Source: Paenibacillus dendrobii (lineage in GTDB: Bacteria; Bacillota; Bacilli; Paenibacillales; Paenibacillaceae). Taken from it: a stretch of DNA of 51,577 bases. The notes beneath the pieces were generated by a model. The model searched no databases and was not told the DNA's origin. It saw nothing but the letters and a program-made list of their open reading frames with translations. A program made the position numbers and the translations under genes. Location: contig NZ_WUBI01000011.1 of assembly GCF_009807035.1 (NCBI RefSeq), positions 1-51,577 on the forward strand, written 5' to 3'. Of this stretch, positions 17,438 through 25,536 are shown piece by piece. Numbering within the stretch: the first letter of the stretch is position 1; every line of letters starts with the position of its first letter.

Positions 17438-18221
17438 CTGCAGCAGCCTCCTTCTCATTCATTTGAGCGCGCTCGGAAGGGGTTAGGAATACGGAAAGCT
17501 TTTGGCTGATCGCAATGGTGGAGACACCGGATTGGATGGACAGCAGTCCTTCAATCATCATGAGTTTAAGCTCAATCTCTTTTTTGGACAAACGTTTGAG
17601 TTTGTTGGAGATTGGGTGCCATAACACATAGCCAGTGAATATACCAAGGAGTGTAGCAATAAAGGCTGCACCAATGGCATGGGCCAGCTCGCCCATGTTC
17701 TCCATTTTGGTCAGGGCGGCAATCAGACCGACAACGGCCCCGAGTACCCCGAGAGAAGGAGCGTACATACCGGCTTGGGAGAAGAGCAATGCACCAGCAC
17801 GGTGACGTTCTTCCGTTGCCGCAATATCTTCCATTAATACATCACGTACAAAATCCTGATCATTGCCGTCAATAATCATCCGCATGCCATTGCGCAAGAA
17901 ATCGTCATCGATTTCCTCAACCTTGGTTTCGAGGGCAAGCAAGCCTTCGCGGCGAGTAATGGAGGCCCATTCCATGAACATGGTGATTAAATCACGGCGC
18001 TCCACCAGATGTTGCTTCACGAATACCAATTTTAGCAGCTTAGGGAACTTTTTAATCTCCGACATTGGAAAACCAATGAATAGCGTAGCGGCCGTTCCCC
18101 CGAGGATAATAACATAAGCGGCAGGGGTTAAAAGGGATATCAAAGGAGCTCCTTTGAGTATCATACCGACAAAGACCGCAACCAAACCGAGTACCAGGCC
18201 GATAATTGTTGAAATTTCCAT
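17421..18221 (-). CDS. motA: Flagellar stator protein MotA
   Basis: MotA forms the four-helix ion channel of the stator and pushes on FliG. The 266-residue protein has helices near residues 3-25, 30-50, 150-175 and 185-205. The cytoplasmic loop between helices 2 and 3 contains the conserved charged patch. PSLGVLGAVVGLIAAL carries the conserved Pro and the helix 3 motif. The frame is open further upstream, but ATG 18221 follows GAGGTG and gives the family start MEISTIIGL. The motAB pair stands alone, far from a flagellar operon, as in Bacillus subtilis. Confidence 0.95.
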   Translation of the reverse strand: MEISTIIGLVLGLVAVFVGMILKGAPLISLLTPAAYVIILGGTAATLFIGFPMSEIKKFPKLLKLVFVKQHLVERRDLITMFMEWASITRREGLLALETKVEEIDDDFLRNGMRMIIDGNDQDFVRDVLMEDIAATEERHRAGALLFSQAGMYAPSLGVLGAVVGLIAALTKMENMGELAHAIGAAFIATLLGIFTGYVLWHPISNKLKRLSKKEIELKLMMIEGLLSIQSGVSTIAISQKLSVFLTPSERAQMNEKEAAAGEQKD

Positions 18222-18556
18222 TGCACACCTCATCCATGAGAAATAGAATTGAATCCTTTCGTGCACCAAGTTTGCATCCTTGCAAAATGGTGTGTCGCAC
18301 CAAAAAACGTAATATATTATTTATCGTCAGAATTCTCTTTTTTTTTAAGGGGATTTTTCCGGTATAATGAAACCAGGGGGTTCATCGGTCCTATTATTGC
18401 TTGGTTACAATGGCCAATTTATTAAGCACCAACCCTATATAAATCGAACTATAAAAGAGAAGAAAGACAGTCCCTATGGCGTTAACGTTCATCATGGGTA
18501 TAGCGGGACTTATTTTTTGAAGTCAGACGATATGTAACGAGGCGGAGGGAAATACC
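18222..18556 (+). promoter_or_regulatory. Intergenic region with a possible leader RNA ending in a terminator-like hairpin
   Basis: On the plus strand a TATAAT (18363-18368) without a clear -35 could start an RNA of about 145 nt. AGTCCC..GGGACT (18469-18474 and 18505-18510, extended by TAT/ATA across a GC bulge) is followed by TATTTTTT. This would attenuate the gene at 18557 or end a small RNA. No known riboswitch class was recognised. Confidence 0.4.
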
Positions 18557-18850
18557 ATGGGTGTAAAACATGGACGCGAATATGATGAAATTTTGAAAGA
18601 CCTGACCATTGCCGTAGGCCAAATTCCGGACAGCTATCTTTTTTTTGAAATGGAAGGCGAGGAATGGCAGCAGCTGAGTCCCGAAGAGAAGCGGGAAGTG
18701 CATGAGGCGTTGGCGGAGGATCTCTTTTATGGACTGGGAACGGAACCTGTCATTGAAGTCGGAAGCGGTGTCGTGATGCACGACAAGGAGCAGCACCGGA
18801 TCAACCTTCTGATCGGAGACGAAGAACTGACTGTAGTCCCACTGATCTAG
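18557..18850 (+). CDS. Small acidic conserved-type hypothetical protein
   Basis: This 97-residue soluble protein is rich in Glu and Asp (EMEGEEWQQLSPEEKREVHEALAEDLFYGLG). Its C-terminus is probably a beta sheet (PVIEVGSGVVMHDKEQHRINLLIGDEELTVVPLI). No membrane segment, signal or known domain was recognised. ATG 18557 follows GGAGG. A terminator-like hairpin about 40 bp upstream suggests regulated read-through. The gene stands alone between motAB and phhB. Confidence 0.75.
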   Translation: MGVKHGREYDEILKDLTIAVGQIPDSYLFFEMEGEEWQQLSPEEKREVHEALAEDLFYGLGTEPVIEVGSGVVMHDKEQHRINLLIGDEELTVVPLI

Positions 18851-19039
18851 TCCATGTGCCGAATGGATTTTTGAATGCCTGGCGTGTTAAGATATAACAA
18901 GTGTTTGGCCTTGAGGACGGCCATATTCATAATTATTCAGCAGACGGAATACAATGGGAAAAGTTATGGAAAGCCAGGTAAAGACACATCCTTTACAGCT
19001 ACGCTTAAGGGGTGTTTGGTTTCAGGGAGGAAATAGAAT

Positions 19040-19345
19040 ATGGTTTATACTCACGAAGAGGTGGAGGCACATTTAGCGAAGCTAGAAGGCTGGGAGCTGG
19101 AAGAGGGACGCTGGATTGTGCGCAAGTTTATTTTTTCAAACTTCATGAAGGGAATATCATTTGTCGACGAGGTTGCGGCCATATCGGAGGCCTTTGATCA
19201 TCATCCTTTTATCACGATCGACTATAAAAACGTGACTCTGAGGCTAACCTCTTGGGATGATGGCGGCATTACCGCCCTCGACATCAAGGAAGCACATCAG
19301 TTTAACGAATTGTTCGAAAAAATGCGCTCGGGTGAGAAACGTTAG
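19040..19345 (+). CDS. phhB: 4a-hydroxytetrahydrobiopterin dehydratase (PCD/DCoH family)
   Basis: The protein dehydrates 4a-carbinolamine pterin, recycling the cofactor of aromatic amino acid hydroxylases. Some members act in molybdopterin or folate metabolism. The 101-residue length fits, and the active-site motif FDHHPFITIDYKNVTLRLTSWDDGGIT (His54, His55) is intact, with W and D in the second part. AGGGAGG lies before the ATG. No aromatic amino acid hydroxylase is in the window, so its partner is unknown. Confidence 0.92.
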   Translation: MVYTHEEVEAHLAKLEGWELEEGRWIVRKFIFSNFMKGISFVDEVAAISEAFDHHPFITIDYKNVTLRLTSWDDGGITALDIKEAHQFNELFEKMRSGEKR

Positions 19346-19362
19346 ATGTAATTTTAAAACAC

Positions 19363-19416
19363 AAAAAACACGCTTCGTTCAGGACTACAGAGTCTTGAAT
19401 TCGAAGCGTGTTTTTT
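19363..19416. terminator. Bidirectional terminator between phhB and cytochrome c gene
   Basis: AAAAAACACGCTTCG and CGAAGCGTGTTTTTT form a perfect 15-bp outer stem. TTCAGGACT and AGTCTTGAA continue it internally around a short loop. Confidence 0.93.
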
Positions 19417-19440
19417 ATTCCCTCACAGGAAGATAGATCA

Positions 19441-19800
19441 TTATTTTTTGGCCGCGAGCCACTGGGCTACGTTAGCGATTTCTTCACTCTTCAGTTTGTC
19501 CTTGAATGAAGGCATGCCGCCTTTACCTTTAGTCACGATTGTATAGATTTCTTCGGCAGAAAGCTGGGAGCCGATTTTTTGCAGGTTAGGTCCGACACCG
19601 CCCTGCAGCTGATCGCCGTGGCAGCTAATGCAGCTTTGGGCTTTAATTGTTGCTTCAGCCGCTGTAGCATCCATTGTCACTTCAGGCATGGTTGGTTTTT
19701 CTTGTTCAGCCACTTGTTCTTTGCCAGGCAGCGTAAACATGAGCACAATCGCAAATACGCATGCGATCACTAATACACCGCTAAAGATCCATTTTTGCAT
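19441..19800 (-). CDS. Membrane-anchored cytochrome c (c550/c551-like)
   Basis: This 119-residue protein has an N-terminal membrane anchor (WIFSGVLVIACVFAIVLMFTL, residues 4-24) and an acidic linker. The small class I cytochrome c domain has the haem attachment site Cys57-Ile-Ser-Cys60-His61 and the axial Met96 in GGMPSF. It carries electrons on the outer face of the membrane between quinol-oxidising complexes and an oxidase. It resembles Bacillus CccA (c550), or CccB if lipid-modified, though Cys14 lies in a poor lipobox. The gene is transcribed alone. Confidence 0.92.
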   Translation of the reverse strand: MQKWIFSGVLVIACVFAIVLMFTLPGKEQVAEQEKPTMPEVTMDATAAEATIKAQSCISCHGDQLQGGVGPNLQKIGSQLSAEEIYTIVTKGKGGMPSFKDKLKSEEIANVAQWLAAKK

Positions 19801-19956
19801 CCGTTTTCGTCCTTTCTATGTAAACTGCAGTTCTTCATTTCTTCATTATAACGGAACAAGCCGGTACATCAAATAGTTTGTGACAAAAAAGCAAACGAAA
19901 GCAGGGCAAAGGCCACTAAAAATACACAATTTTGTACCATTTGTCATTGACGCAAT

Positions 19957-20448
19957 TCAATCGCCTTCGTATACCATACAGTGAAAGCGTCCCAGTCCTT
20001 CCGGGGTTTGTTTCTCATAGGTATCTGTAATTTCAAAGCCTGATTTCAGGTATGTGCGAATGGCCCTTTCATTCCAATCCTGAACCTCCAGATCAACAGG
20101 CAGGTCGGGATAGCGGATTCTAGCCTCACGAACGATGGTTTGTACAAAGCTTTTACCCATTCCATTACCGCATAAATCAGGCCTCATACCGATTCCAAGC
20201 CGAACCACGTTGATCATGGGGAAGAGCTGGGCAAAGCCGCTCAGGCTTCCTTCGGCGTCCAGGACGGATATATATTGCTGGCTTCGGATATCAGGATCCC
20301 CGAACTCGACCCCAAGCGCCTCCATCTGATCCCACGGAAGCCAGCCGTAAATCCGGTCATAAGGCGGAACATATGTCCAGCTGCTGCACATCCTGGCCTG
20401 CTCTCGGCTCATGGGAACAACGGAGAAGGCATATTTGGAAAAGCTCAA
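19957..20448 (-). CDS. GNAT-family N-acetyltransferase
   Basis: The 163-residue protein has the GNAT fold. The acetyl-CoA loop is near VVRLGIGMRPDLCGNGMGKSFVQTIV (motif A variant R-P-D-x-x-G-x-G-x-G), and NERAIRTYLKSGFEITDTYE is the typical motif B. The start is TTG at 20448, with AGGAGG 8 bp upstream. The substrate is unknown. The gene is transcribed alone. Confidence 0.85.
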   Translation of the reverse strand: MSFSKYAFSVVPMSREQARMCSSWTYVPPYDRIYGWLPWDQMEALGVEFGDPDIRSQQYISVLDAEGSLSGFAQLFPMINVVRLGIGMRPDLCGNGMGKSFVQTIVREARIRYPDLPVDLEVQDWNERAIRTYLKSGFEITDTYEKQTPEGLGRFHCMVYEGD

Positions 20449-20611
20449 GTGCGTGGCCTCCTTTCACGAGAAGACTGCGCGCTTCTACGTAGGATTCGAC
20501 ATTTGCGAAAATCTATTCCTCAATTTTGGATTTCACATGTTTATTTCCCATCTGGAAGGGTAAAGAAAGAATAAGGGCAGGACTGGTAATTTAATACAGC
20601 ATAGATGCCCA

Positions 20612-20659
20612 CAAAAAAACCCGATACATGAGATTTCGGCAAAAATCTCAATGTACGGG
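20612..20659 (-). terminator. Terminator of the first NlpC/P60 gene
   Basis: On the minus strand CCCGTACATTGAGATT pairs with AATCTCATGTATCGGG (one bulge), followed by TTTTTTT. The loop segment is nearly identical to that of the terminator at 21645. Confidence 0.9.
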
Positions 20660-20689
20660 CTGTCGTACTACCTGGAGTTGCAAAAGGCA

Positions 20690-21181
20690 TTACTGCACGT
20701 CATCATTGTCTTCGGAATCAACGGCGGCGGTTTGATATGCGTCCGTGCTCATGACTCGTTTGGCGCCAACGTAGCGGTTGACGTAGTAGCTTTCGCTAAG
20801 CGAACTGACAACAACACCGCGGGAAGTAGAGGCATGTGCAAACTTTCCGTCGCCGACATAGATTCCGACATGGGAAACGCCGGAGCCGGAAGTATTGAAG
20901 AATACCAGGTCTCCTGCTCTCAGGTCGCTGCGCGAAACGGAAGTGCCCATACTAAACTGGGATCCGGATTGATGCGGCAAATTAATGCCCAAATGCTTGA
21001 AAACGTACATGGTGAATCCGGAACAGTCAAAACCGTTTGTAGTGATTCCCCCGGTTCTGTACTTCGTGCCAATGACGTCATCGATGACTTTGTCCATTTT
21101 GGAATCCGCGAATGCGCTTCCGGCTCCAACGGTAAATACGATGGCAAAACTCATGACTGCTGCTGCTAGCTTCTTTTTCAA
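20690..21181 (-). CDS. Secreted NlpC/P60 cell-wall hydrolase, copy 1
   Basis: This 163-residue protein has a signal peptide (KKKLAAAVMSFAIVFTVGAGSAFA) followed directly by an NlpC/P60 domain. The catalytic cysteine is in FDCSGFTMYVF and the His is in VSHVGIYVG, with a second His in KFAHAS. Such enzymes cleave D-Glu-diaminopimelate bonds in peptidoglycan. There is no LysM or SH3 wall-binding domain. The start is TTG at 21181, directly behind the riboswitch, whose 3' strand contains the Shine-Dalgarno GGAAGGGG. The last 15 residues are acidic (DSEDNDDVQ) and absent from copy 2. Confidence 0.93.
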   Translation of the reverse strand: MKKKLAAAVMSFAIVFTVGAGSAFADSKMDKVIDDVIGTKYRTGGITTNGFDCSGFTMYVFKHLGINLPHQSGSQFSMGTSVSRSDLRAGDLVFFNTSGSGVSHVGIYVGDGKFAHASTSRGVVVSSLSESYYVNRYVGAKRVMSTDAYQTAAVDSEDNDDVQ

Positions 21182-21190
21182 ACAAATATA

Positions 21191-21322
21191 CCCCTTCCGG
21201 TGCCTGCGAGGTTAGCTTAAGGATTCGGTAGAAGGTCCCCTATGATCCCTCTGAAGCAAGATCAATTCACCCAAAGTGGTTCCCCCGCTTCCCTAGTGTG
21301 AGGAAATTCGGCATAGATTCTC
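21191..21322 (-). promoter_or_regulatory. c-di-AMP riboswitch (ydaO/yuaA type), copy 1
   Basis: Read on the minus strand, the hallmark blocks occur in order: GCCGAATTTCC, AAGCGGGGGAACCA, GGGTGAATTGATC, AGAGGGATCATAGGGGACC, and CCGAATCC..AGCTAACCTCG, then a closing strand overlapping GGAAGGGG. This class binds cyclic di-AMP and normally turns expression off. The overlap with the ribosome binding site suggests translational control. Confidence 0.92.
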
Positions 21323-21404
21323 TACACTATATAAATCAGGAAACGTTTCTTAATATCAAACGGTTCAGCAAAGATTACAAAGTTGTTACTAACTCACTGG
21401 GACT

Positions 21405-21433
21405 ATTGTAACAAAGGATTTTACGTTTGGCAA
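21405..21433 (-). promoter_or_regulatory. Promoter of NlpC/P60 copy 1
   Basis: TTGCCA and TACAAT on the minus strand are 17 bp apart, giving a leader of about 215 nt that includes the riboswitch. A 19-bp block TTAGTAACAACTTTGTAAT just downstream is shared with the copy 2 promoter region. Confidence 0.72.
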
Positions 21434-21580
21434 TTGTTTCTATTAAGAAGAGGCGAAAATTATCCGTTTTTTTTAATAAAGAAGGAACTTTATAGAACAT
21501 TTTATAGGAAAAGATGTTTATTTGTTGGACAGGCGGGTATAAAGGAGTTAAGAAAGTAAGGAGAAATGAGGAGTTCAAAA

Positions 21581-21604
21581 TTTTCATAAATTTTTTTATG
21601 AAAA
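21581..21604. repeat. Perfect A/T palindrome
   Basis: TTTTCATAAA-TTTT-TTTATGAAAA is a perfect 10-bp inverted repeat lying between the copy 1 promoter and the copy 2 terminator. Its role is unknown. Confidence 0.4.
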
Positions 21605-21644
21605 ACTGTTACCTTTTAGCCGTTTCAACCGTCTAATAAGTAAC

Positions 21645-21688
21645 AAGAAACCCGCGAGAGGGATTTCGGCAAAAATCTCCAACGCGGG
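21645..21688 (-). terminator. Terminator of the second NlpC/P60 gene
   Basis: On the minus strand CCCGCG..CGCGGG closes a hairpin whose inner part (GAGATTTTTGCCGAAATC) matches that of the copy 1 terminator. A T-rich tail follows. Confidence 0.85.
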
Positions 21689-21721
21689 CGTAGTTATTCA
21701 ATATGTTTATGGGTGAGTTTT

Positions 21722-22192
21722 TTAGTTGTAAACGGCTGCTTTGTACTTCGCAGTACTCATGACTCGTTTGGCGCCAATGTAGCGGTTGGCGAAATAGCTG
21801 TTGCTAAGCTTGCTGATGGTAACACCCTTCGAAGAGGATGAATGAGCAAAATTTCCGTTTCCGACGTAGATCCCGACATGGGAAACGCCTGCGCCAGTCG
21901 TATTGAAGAATACCAGATCTCCTGCTCTCAGGTTGCTTTTGGAGACTGCAGTGCCTGTTTTGAACTGTGCGCTGGATTGGCGTGGAATGGAAACACCCAG
22001 CTTTTGAAATACATAACGCGTAAACCCGGAGCAATCGAAGCCGTTCGTCGTGGTTCCGCCAGTTTTATAAGTAACACCAATCGTTTTATGGACAACATTA
22101 TTCAGTGATGAATCCGCGAATACGCTGGTTCCCATCGAGAACATGAGCGTGATTCCAAGTGCGGCTGCTGCAAACTTCTTTTTCAAAAACAT
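21722..22192 (-). CDS. Secreted NlpC/P60 cell-wall hydrolase, copy 2
   Basis: The 156-residue protein is a close paralogue of copy 1, with matching signal peptide, catalytic FDCSGFTRYVF and VSHVGIYVGNGNFAHSSS. The shared tail is YIGAKRVMSTAKY. ATG 22192 sits a few bases after the riboswitch's GGAAGGGG. The promoter, riboswitch, coding region and terminator all correspond to copy 1, so the whole transcription unit was duplicated in tandem. The role is peptidoglycan remodelling outside the cell. Confidence 0.93.
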   Translation of the reverse strand: MFLKKKFAAAALGITLMFSMGTSVFADSSLNNVVHKTIGVTYKTGGTTTNGFDCSGFTRYVFQKLGVSIPRQSSAQFKTGTAVSKSNLRAGDLVFFNTTGAGVSHVGIYVGNGNFAHSSSSKGVTISKLSNSYFANRYIGAKRVMSTAKYKAAVYN

Positions 22193-22195
22193 AAA

Positions 22196-22338
22196 CCCCT
22201 TCCGGTTGCCTGCGAGGTTAGCTTAAGGATTCGGTAGAAGGTAGTCCCCTATGATCCCTCTGTTACGAGATCAATTCACCCAAAGTGGTTCCCCCGCTTC
22301 CTGGTGCCAAGGAATTCGGCCTTGATCAAGCACCTGAA
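22196..22338 (-). promoter_or_regulatory. c-di-AMP riboswitch (ydaO/yuaA type), copy 2
   Basis: The same ordered blocks as copy 1 appear on the minus strand (GCCGAATTCC, AAGCGGGGGAACCA, GGGTGAATTGATC, AGAGGGATCATAGGGGAC, AGCTAACCTCG). Differences concentrate in the peripheral stem. Confidence 0.92.
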
Positions 22339-22456
22339 AGTGGAATTAGCGGCATAGTATCTTATCAAATGGTATTTGTCGTTGAATTTCGTTACAGCAC
22401 AATTGGAATAGTTACAGCAAAAATTACAAAGTTGTTACTAAGTTCGTACTCGAATT

Positions 22457-22485
22457 ATTGTATCAGAGGATCGGCTCTTTGGCAA
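22457..22485 (-). promoter_or_regulatory. Promoter of NlpC/P60 copy 2
   Basis: TTGCCA-17-TACAAT on the minus strand has the same hexamers and spacing as copy 1. Two direct repeats TGCTGTAAC lie just downstream on the same strand. Confidence 0.72.
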
Positions 22486-22507
22486 ATACATCAAGCACTT
22501 TAAAACA

Positions 22508-22552
22508 ATAAAACCCCAGCCCTTTTCCACGGAAAGGGTGGGGTTTTTCTTC
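22508..22552. terminator. Terminator downstream of the membrane protein gene
   Basis: AAACCCCAGCCCTTT and AAAGGGTGGGGTTT form a stem with A/T runs on both sides. It ends minus-strand transcription from 22703 and insulates the NlpC promoter. Confidence 0.88.
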
Positions 22553-22644
22553 TATCAGGGGGTTGTAGTGATGACAAAAAATTAACTTTTATTTTTTGAA
22601 GGATCAATCGGGATGATTATTTGTTAGAGAGATCCTCATTTCTC

Positions 22645-22705
22645 AAGAAAACGCCGTCTAAGCGCGGTCTGACTTGCTAGGAAGCATCGATAGACATTTT
22701 CCTTA
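22645..22705 (+). repeat. Dispersed palindromic repeat, diverged full-length copy
   Basis: This aligns along its whole length with the repeats at 43796-44078: AAGAAAA, GTCTAAGCGCGGTCTG, then ATCGATAGACATTTTCCTTA. The apical arm reads TGCT-AGGA-AGCA, against GAAG-GTA-CTTC in the other copies. Its last bases form the stop codon of the minus-strand gene at 22703. Confidence 0.7.
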
Positions 22706-23536
22706 TTCTTCTGCACGTTTATGAGCTTGATGATGCCAAAGATCGAACTTGGCTGAAATGCCCCATATTCTCATCACGCAGCTGATCAGGTGATAGCCTT
22801 GCTGCAGAATAAGAGCCAGGATTCCCGCCCACATGATAGAAATGCTGGTGCAGAGACTGAAAAGGAGCAGGGATGCTGTGCCAAGGACAAGCGAAATGCC
22901 GAGTAAGGGCAGCGCACCTCGGAAACAATGCCATAAGGGAGCTAAAAGGCTGTTACCTGCGGTCTTGCCGAACTGCATAAAAAGAATGAGCTGATGAATG
23001 ATGTAACTGTACAACAGCCACGCTGCCGCAAAGGGGAGGATATCCATGACGATCGTTGTCAGCTGCATTCCGTTCAGAAGCGTCTCATAAGCCTTGGGCA
23101 AGATCCAATAAGCCGGTGCTGCAATGAGTATCCACTCCGCCAGATGGAACAGAAAGACGACTTTGCCGTGGCGTTTCATGCCCTGGAAGAAATATAGTCC
23201 AATCTCACCTTCCCGTTCCCGGTGCAGACCGTAGAATATTCCGGCGTGAATGAATGGTGTGAGCAGCATACGCAATACAAACATGCCCAGAAGGATCCAG
23301 ATGTAGGTATGCACGACGCCGCTTGTGGATAAGCTCATTTTCCCTTCAATATAGTAGAGCAGCTGGCTCAGCTCATTGGGGGGAGGATCGGGATAACGCA
23401 TCAGCAGCGGCGTGACGGCTGAATGAACCAGACGGTATAGAAAGTAGCCCCAGATGAGCTGGTACAAAAAGAGAATGATGACGATATAAAATTGATTTTT
23501 AAGGCTTTTCCAGCCACTTGCGATATGGGATTTCAC
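22703..23536 (-). CDS. Polytopic membrane protein of unknown function
   Basis: I do not recognise this 277-residue protein. It has about six hydrophobic segments (residues 15-38, 75-100, 125-146, 160-185, 205-235 and 235-255) with short basic loops. The GTG start at 23536 follows GAGGTGAG. It begins 11 bp after the M1 peptidase stop, so the two are probably cotranscribed and may act together at the membrane. The stop codon lies within the palindromic repeat at 22645. Confidence 0.8.
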   Translation of the reverse strand: MKSHIASGWKSLKNQFYIVIILFLYQLIWGYFLYRLVHSAVTPLLMRYPDPPPNELSQLLYYIEGKMSLSTSGVVHTYIWILLGMFVLRMLLTPFIHAGIFYGLHREREGEIGLYFFQGMKRHGKVVFLFHLAEWILIAAPAYWILPKAYETLLNGMQLTTIVMDILPFAAAWLLYSYIIHQLILFMQFGKTAGNSLLAPLWHCFRGALPLLGISLVLGTASLLLFSLCTSISIMWAGILALILQQGYHLISCVMRIWGISAKFDLWHHQAHKRAEE

Positions 23537-23547
23537 CGGTTCTCACC

Positions 23548-25536
23548 TCACCAGGACAGACTTCCAAGCAGAGTCTCAATCAGCTTGGTGATACTCAAGT
23601 TCCAGCGGATCAGAACCTTTTGATCCATATCCGCTTTTAAATAGTTGTTAATGTGTTTATTCTCGATCACAATCGAATACTTTGGATCAACCATCGCCCA
23701 GGCTAGGGGCGCTTTGTATTCTAGCTTGAATTCGGCGTTGTCACCCGATCCGTTCCATACCTTGTTTAGGGTGTGTCCGTCGGTAAAGGTAAACAGAACA
23801 GGTACATCCGGGTAATCGCCGCCTTTTTTCGATATTTTGACTGTGGATTCGTAGATCGGGGATGCATCACCGTCTTTTTTACGTACGGAGATCGAGTCGA
23901 CCGCGAAATCGGCCATCTCATTGCCGTAAATATACTGGTCAAAGAATGTTTGCCAGGATTTGCGGGTAACTTGCTCGACTACCTTTTGAAAATCGGTCGT
24001 GGTTGGATGTTTGAACCGGTACTTTTTGGCATAGGTGCTCATAATCTTACTCATCGTCTGGGTTCCAACCTGCTCTTCCATTCCCTTCAACAACAGCTTG
24101 GCACGGTAATAAACATTGAGTGCATACTGATCCTGTGAGCCGTATTTCCACGCTTCCTGCGTTAATGACATCGGGGAAGAGATCAAGGAAGCCTGTACAG
24201 GCAAATTCGGAATGACGCCATATTCCTGCTCCATGAGCTTATCCTCGGCATAGGAGGTAAAGCCTTCGTCCAACCAGGCCTCTTCGAATTCATTGCTGGC
24301 AAGCATGCCGTAGAAGTACTGATGGCCGATCTCATGGATGACGGTTCGCTCCAGATCGTACCCGGGCGAATCATCCTTCGCGCCGAAGGCGGTTACCAGC
24401 GTTGGATATTCCATTCCACCTGCACCGTTGCCCGATTCAGGTGGTACGACGATGGACAAGGTAGAGTATGGATAGGTACCATACCATTTGCTGAAGTACT
24501 TCAGCGCGGCTTTGGCGGCAAAGAAATATCGCTCCTTTAAATCCTTGTGAGCAGGGTCTAAATATAGCTTGATCTTCACCCCAGGAACCTCGGCTGAGGA
24601 AAATGGCTCCTCGGCAACGACAAAGTTCGGTGAAGCTGACCAGGCAAAGTCGTGCACATCATCCGCATAAAATTGGTAGATCTTCTCCTTGTTGCGCACC
24701 TGGGCGGATTGAACCGGGAATCCGGTCGCTGCGACGATATAGTTGTCCGGTACATGAATTCGAACGCTGTAGATGCCAAAGTCGGCGTAAAACTCGGAAT
24801 TTCCATGGTATTGATGCAAATTCCAGCCTTCTGTTGTGCGCCCTCTTACGCCTGCGGGTTCATAAACGCTGATTTTGGGGAACCATTGTCCGGCCATAAC
24901 AAAATCATCAGCGGTACCCATCCGGGCGAATATTTTGGGGAGCTTGACCTCAAACTGGATGCTGAGCGTAATGCTTTCACCGCCCTTGACGGGTTTGGGA
25001 AGCCGAACCTTGATAAGGGTCTTGTCCTTGGCATTGCCGTCGTCAGGCTGGACATACTGTATGCGGTGCATTAGTGAGAGGCCTTCGGCGGTTTTCATAT
25101 CGGTAATGGTCATGGAACCGAAACCGTCCGAGGGCATGGAGTCGTTCCGAAGCTTACCTCCGGATTCCTTCATAAATGTGGAGTCCATCGACGAAAATGC
25201 ATTGGGATAGAGATGAAAGTAGAGCTCGTTCACCGTTTTTTTACCGGGATGGGTCCATGTTAGCGTCTGGGTTCCTTTGATGACACGGTTGTCCGGGTCC
25301 AGTGTCGTATCAATGTGGTATTCCACGACCCGCTTGCTGAGGATCTCGGCCGTTGGTTTCTGTACGCTTTCCTGTTGAACGATCGGTGCGGATAGCTTGG
25401 GAGGCTTGGCCTGATCCGGAGCATAGGAGGGCTGTGATTCCGGTGCATCCCTGAAGATGAGCCACCCTGTTCCCGCAAGCAGAAGACAGAGGGCAAGTAA
25501 CGATGAAATGACGATTTTGGCGCGTGCTGGAGCCAT
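23548..25536 (-). CDS. Membrane-anchored M1-family zinc metallopeptidase
   Basis: The 662-residue protein has an N-terminal transmembrane anchor (about residues 8-28) and an extracytoplasmic body. The N-terminal beta domain characteristic of M1 aminopeptidases is visible (DTTLDPDNRVIKGTQTLTW). The gluzincin catalytic domain has H401-E-I-G-H405 and the third zinc ligand E424, exactly 18 residues on. GNGAGGMEYPTLV corresponds to the GAMEN exopeptidase motif. The frame is open upstream to 25563, but ATG 25536 has GGGAGG at the right distance. It is cotranscribed with the membrane protein downstream. Its natural substrate is unknown. Confidence 0.92.
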   Translation of the reverse strand: MAPARAKIVISSLLALCLLLAGTGWLIFRDAPESQPSYAPDQAKPPKLSAPIVQQESVQKPTAEILSKRVVEYHIDTTLDPDNRVIKGTQTLTWTHPGKKTVNELYFHLYPNAFSSMDSTFMKESGGKLRNDSMPSDGFGSMTITDMKTAEGLSLMHRIQYVQPDDGNAKDKTLIKVRLPKPVKGGESITLSIQFEVKLPKIFARMGTADDFVMAGQWFPKISVYEPAGVRGRTTEGWNLHQYHGNSEFYADFGIYSVRIHVPDNYIVAATGFPVQSAQVRNKEKIYQFYADDVHDFAWSASPNFVVAEEPFSSAEVPGVKIKLYLDPAHKDLKERYFFAAKAALKYFSKWYGTYPYSTLSIVVPPESGNGAGGMEYPTLVTAFGAKDDSPGYDLERTVIHEIGHQYFYGMLASNEFEEAWLDEGFTSYAEDKLMEQEYGVIPNLPVQASLISSPMSLTQEAWKYGSQDQYALNVYYRAKLLLKGMEEQVGTQTMSKIMSTYAKKYRFKHPTTTDFQKVVEQVTRKSWQTFFDQYIYGNEMADFAVDSISVRKKDGDASPIYESTVKISKKGGDYPDVPVLFTFTDGHTLNKVWNGSGDNAEFKLEYKAPLAWAMVDPKYSIVIENKHINNYLKADMDQKVLIRWNLSITKLIETLLGSLSW

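Noticed and set aside
17900..18420. Sigma-D (motility) promoter for motAB
   Set aside because: On the minus strand TAAC-N14-ACCGATGA has only partial agreement with TAAA-N15-GCCGATAT and lies about 190 bp upstream, so the evidence is too weak.
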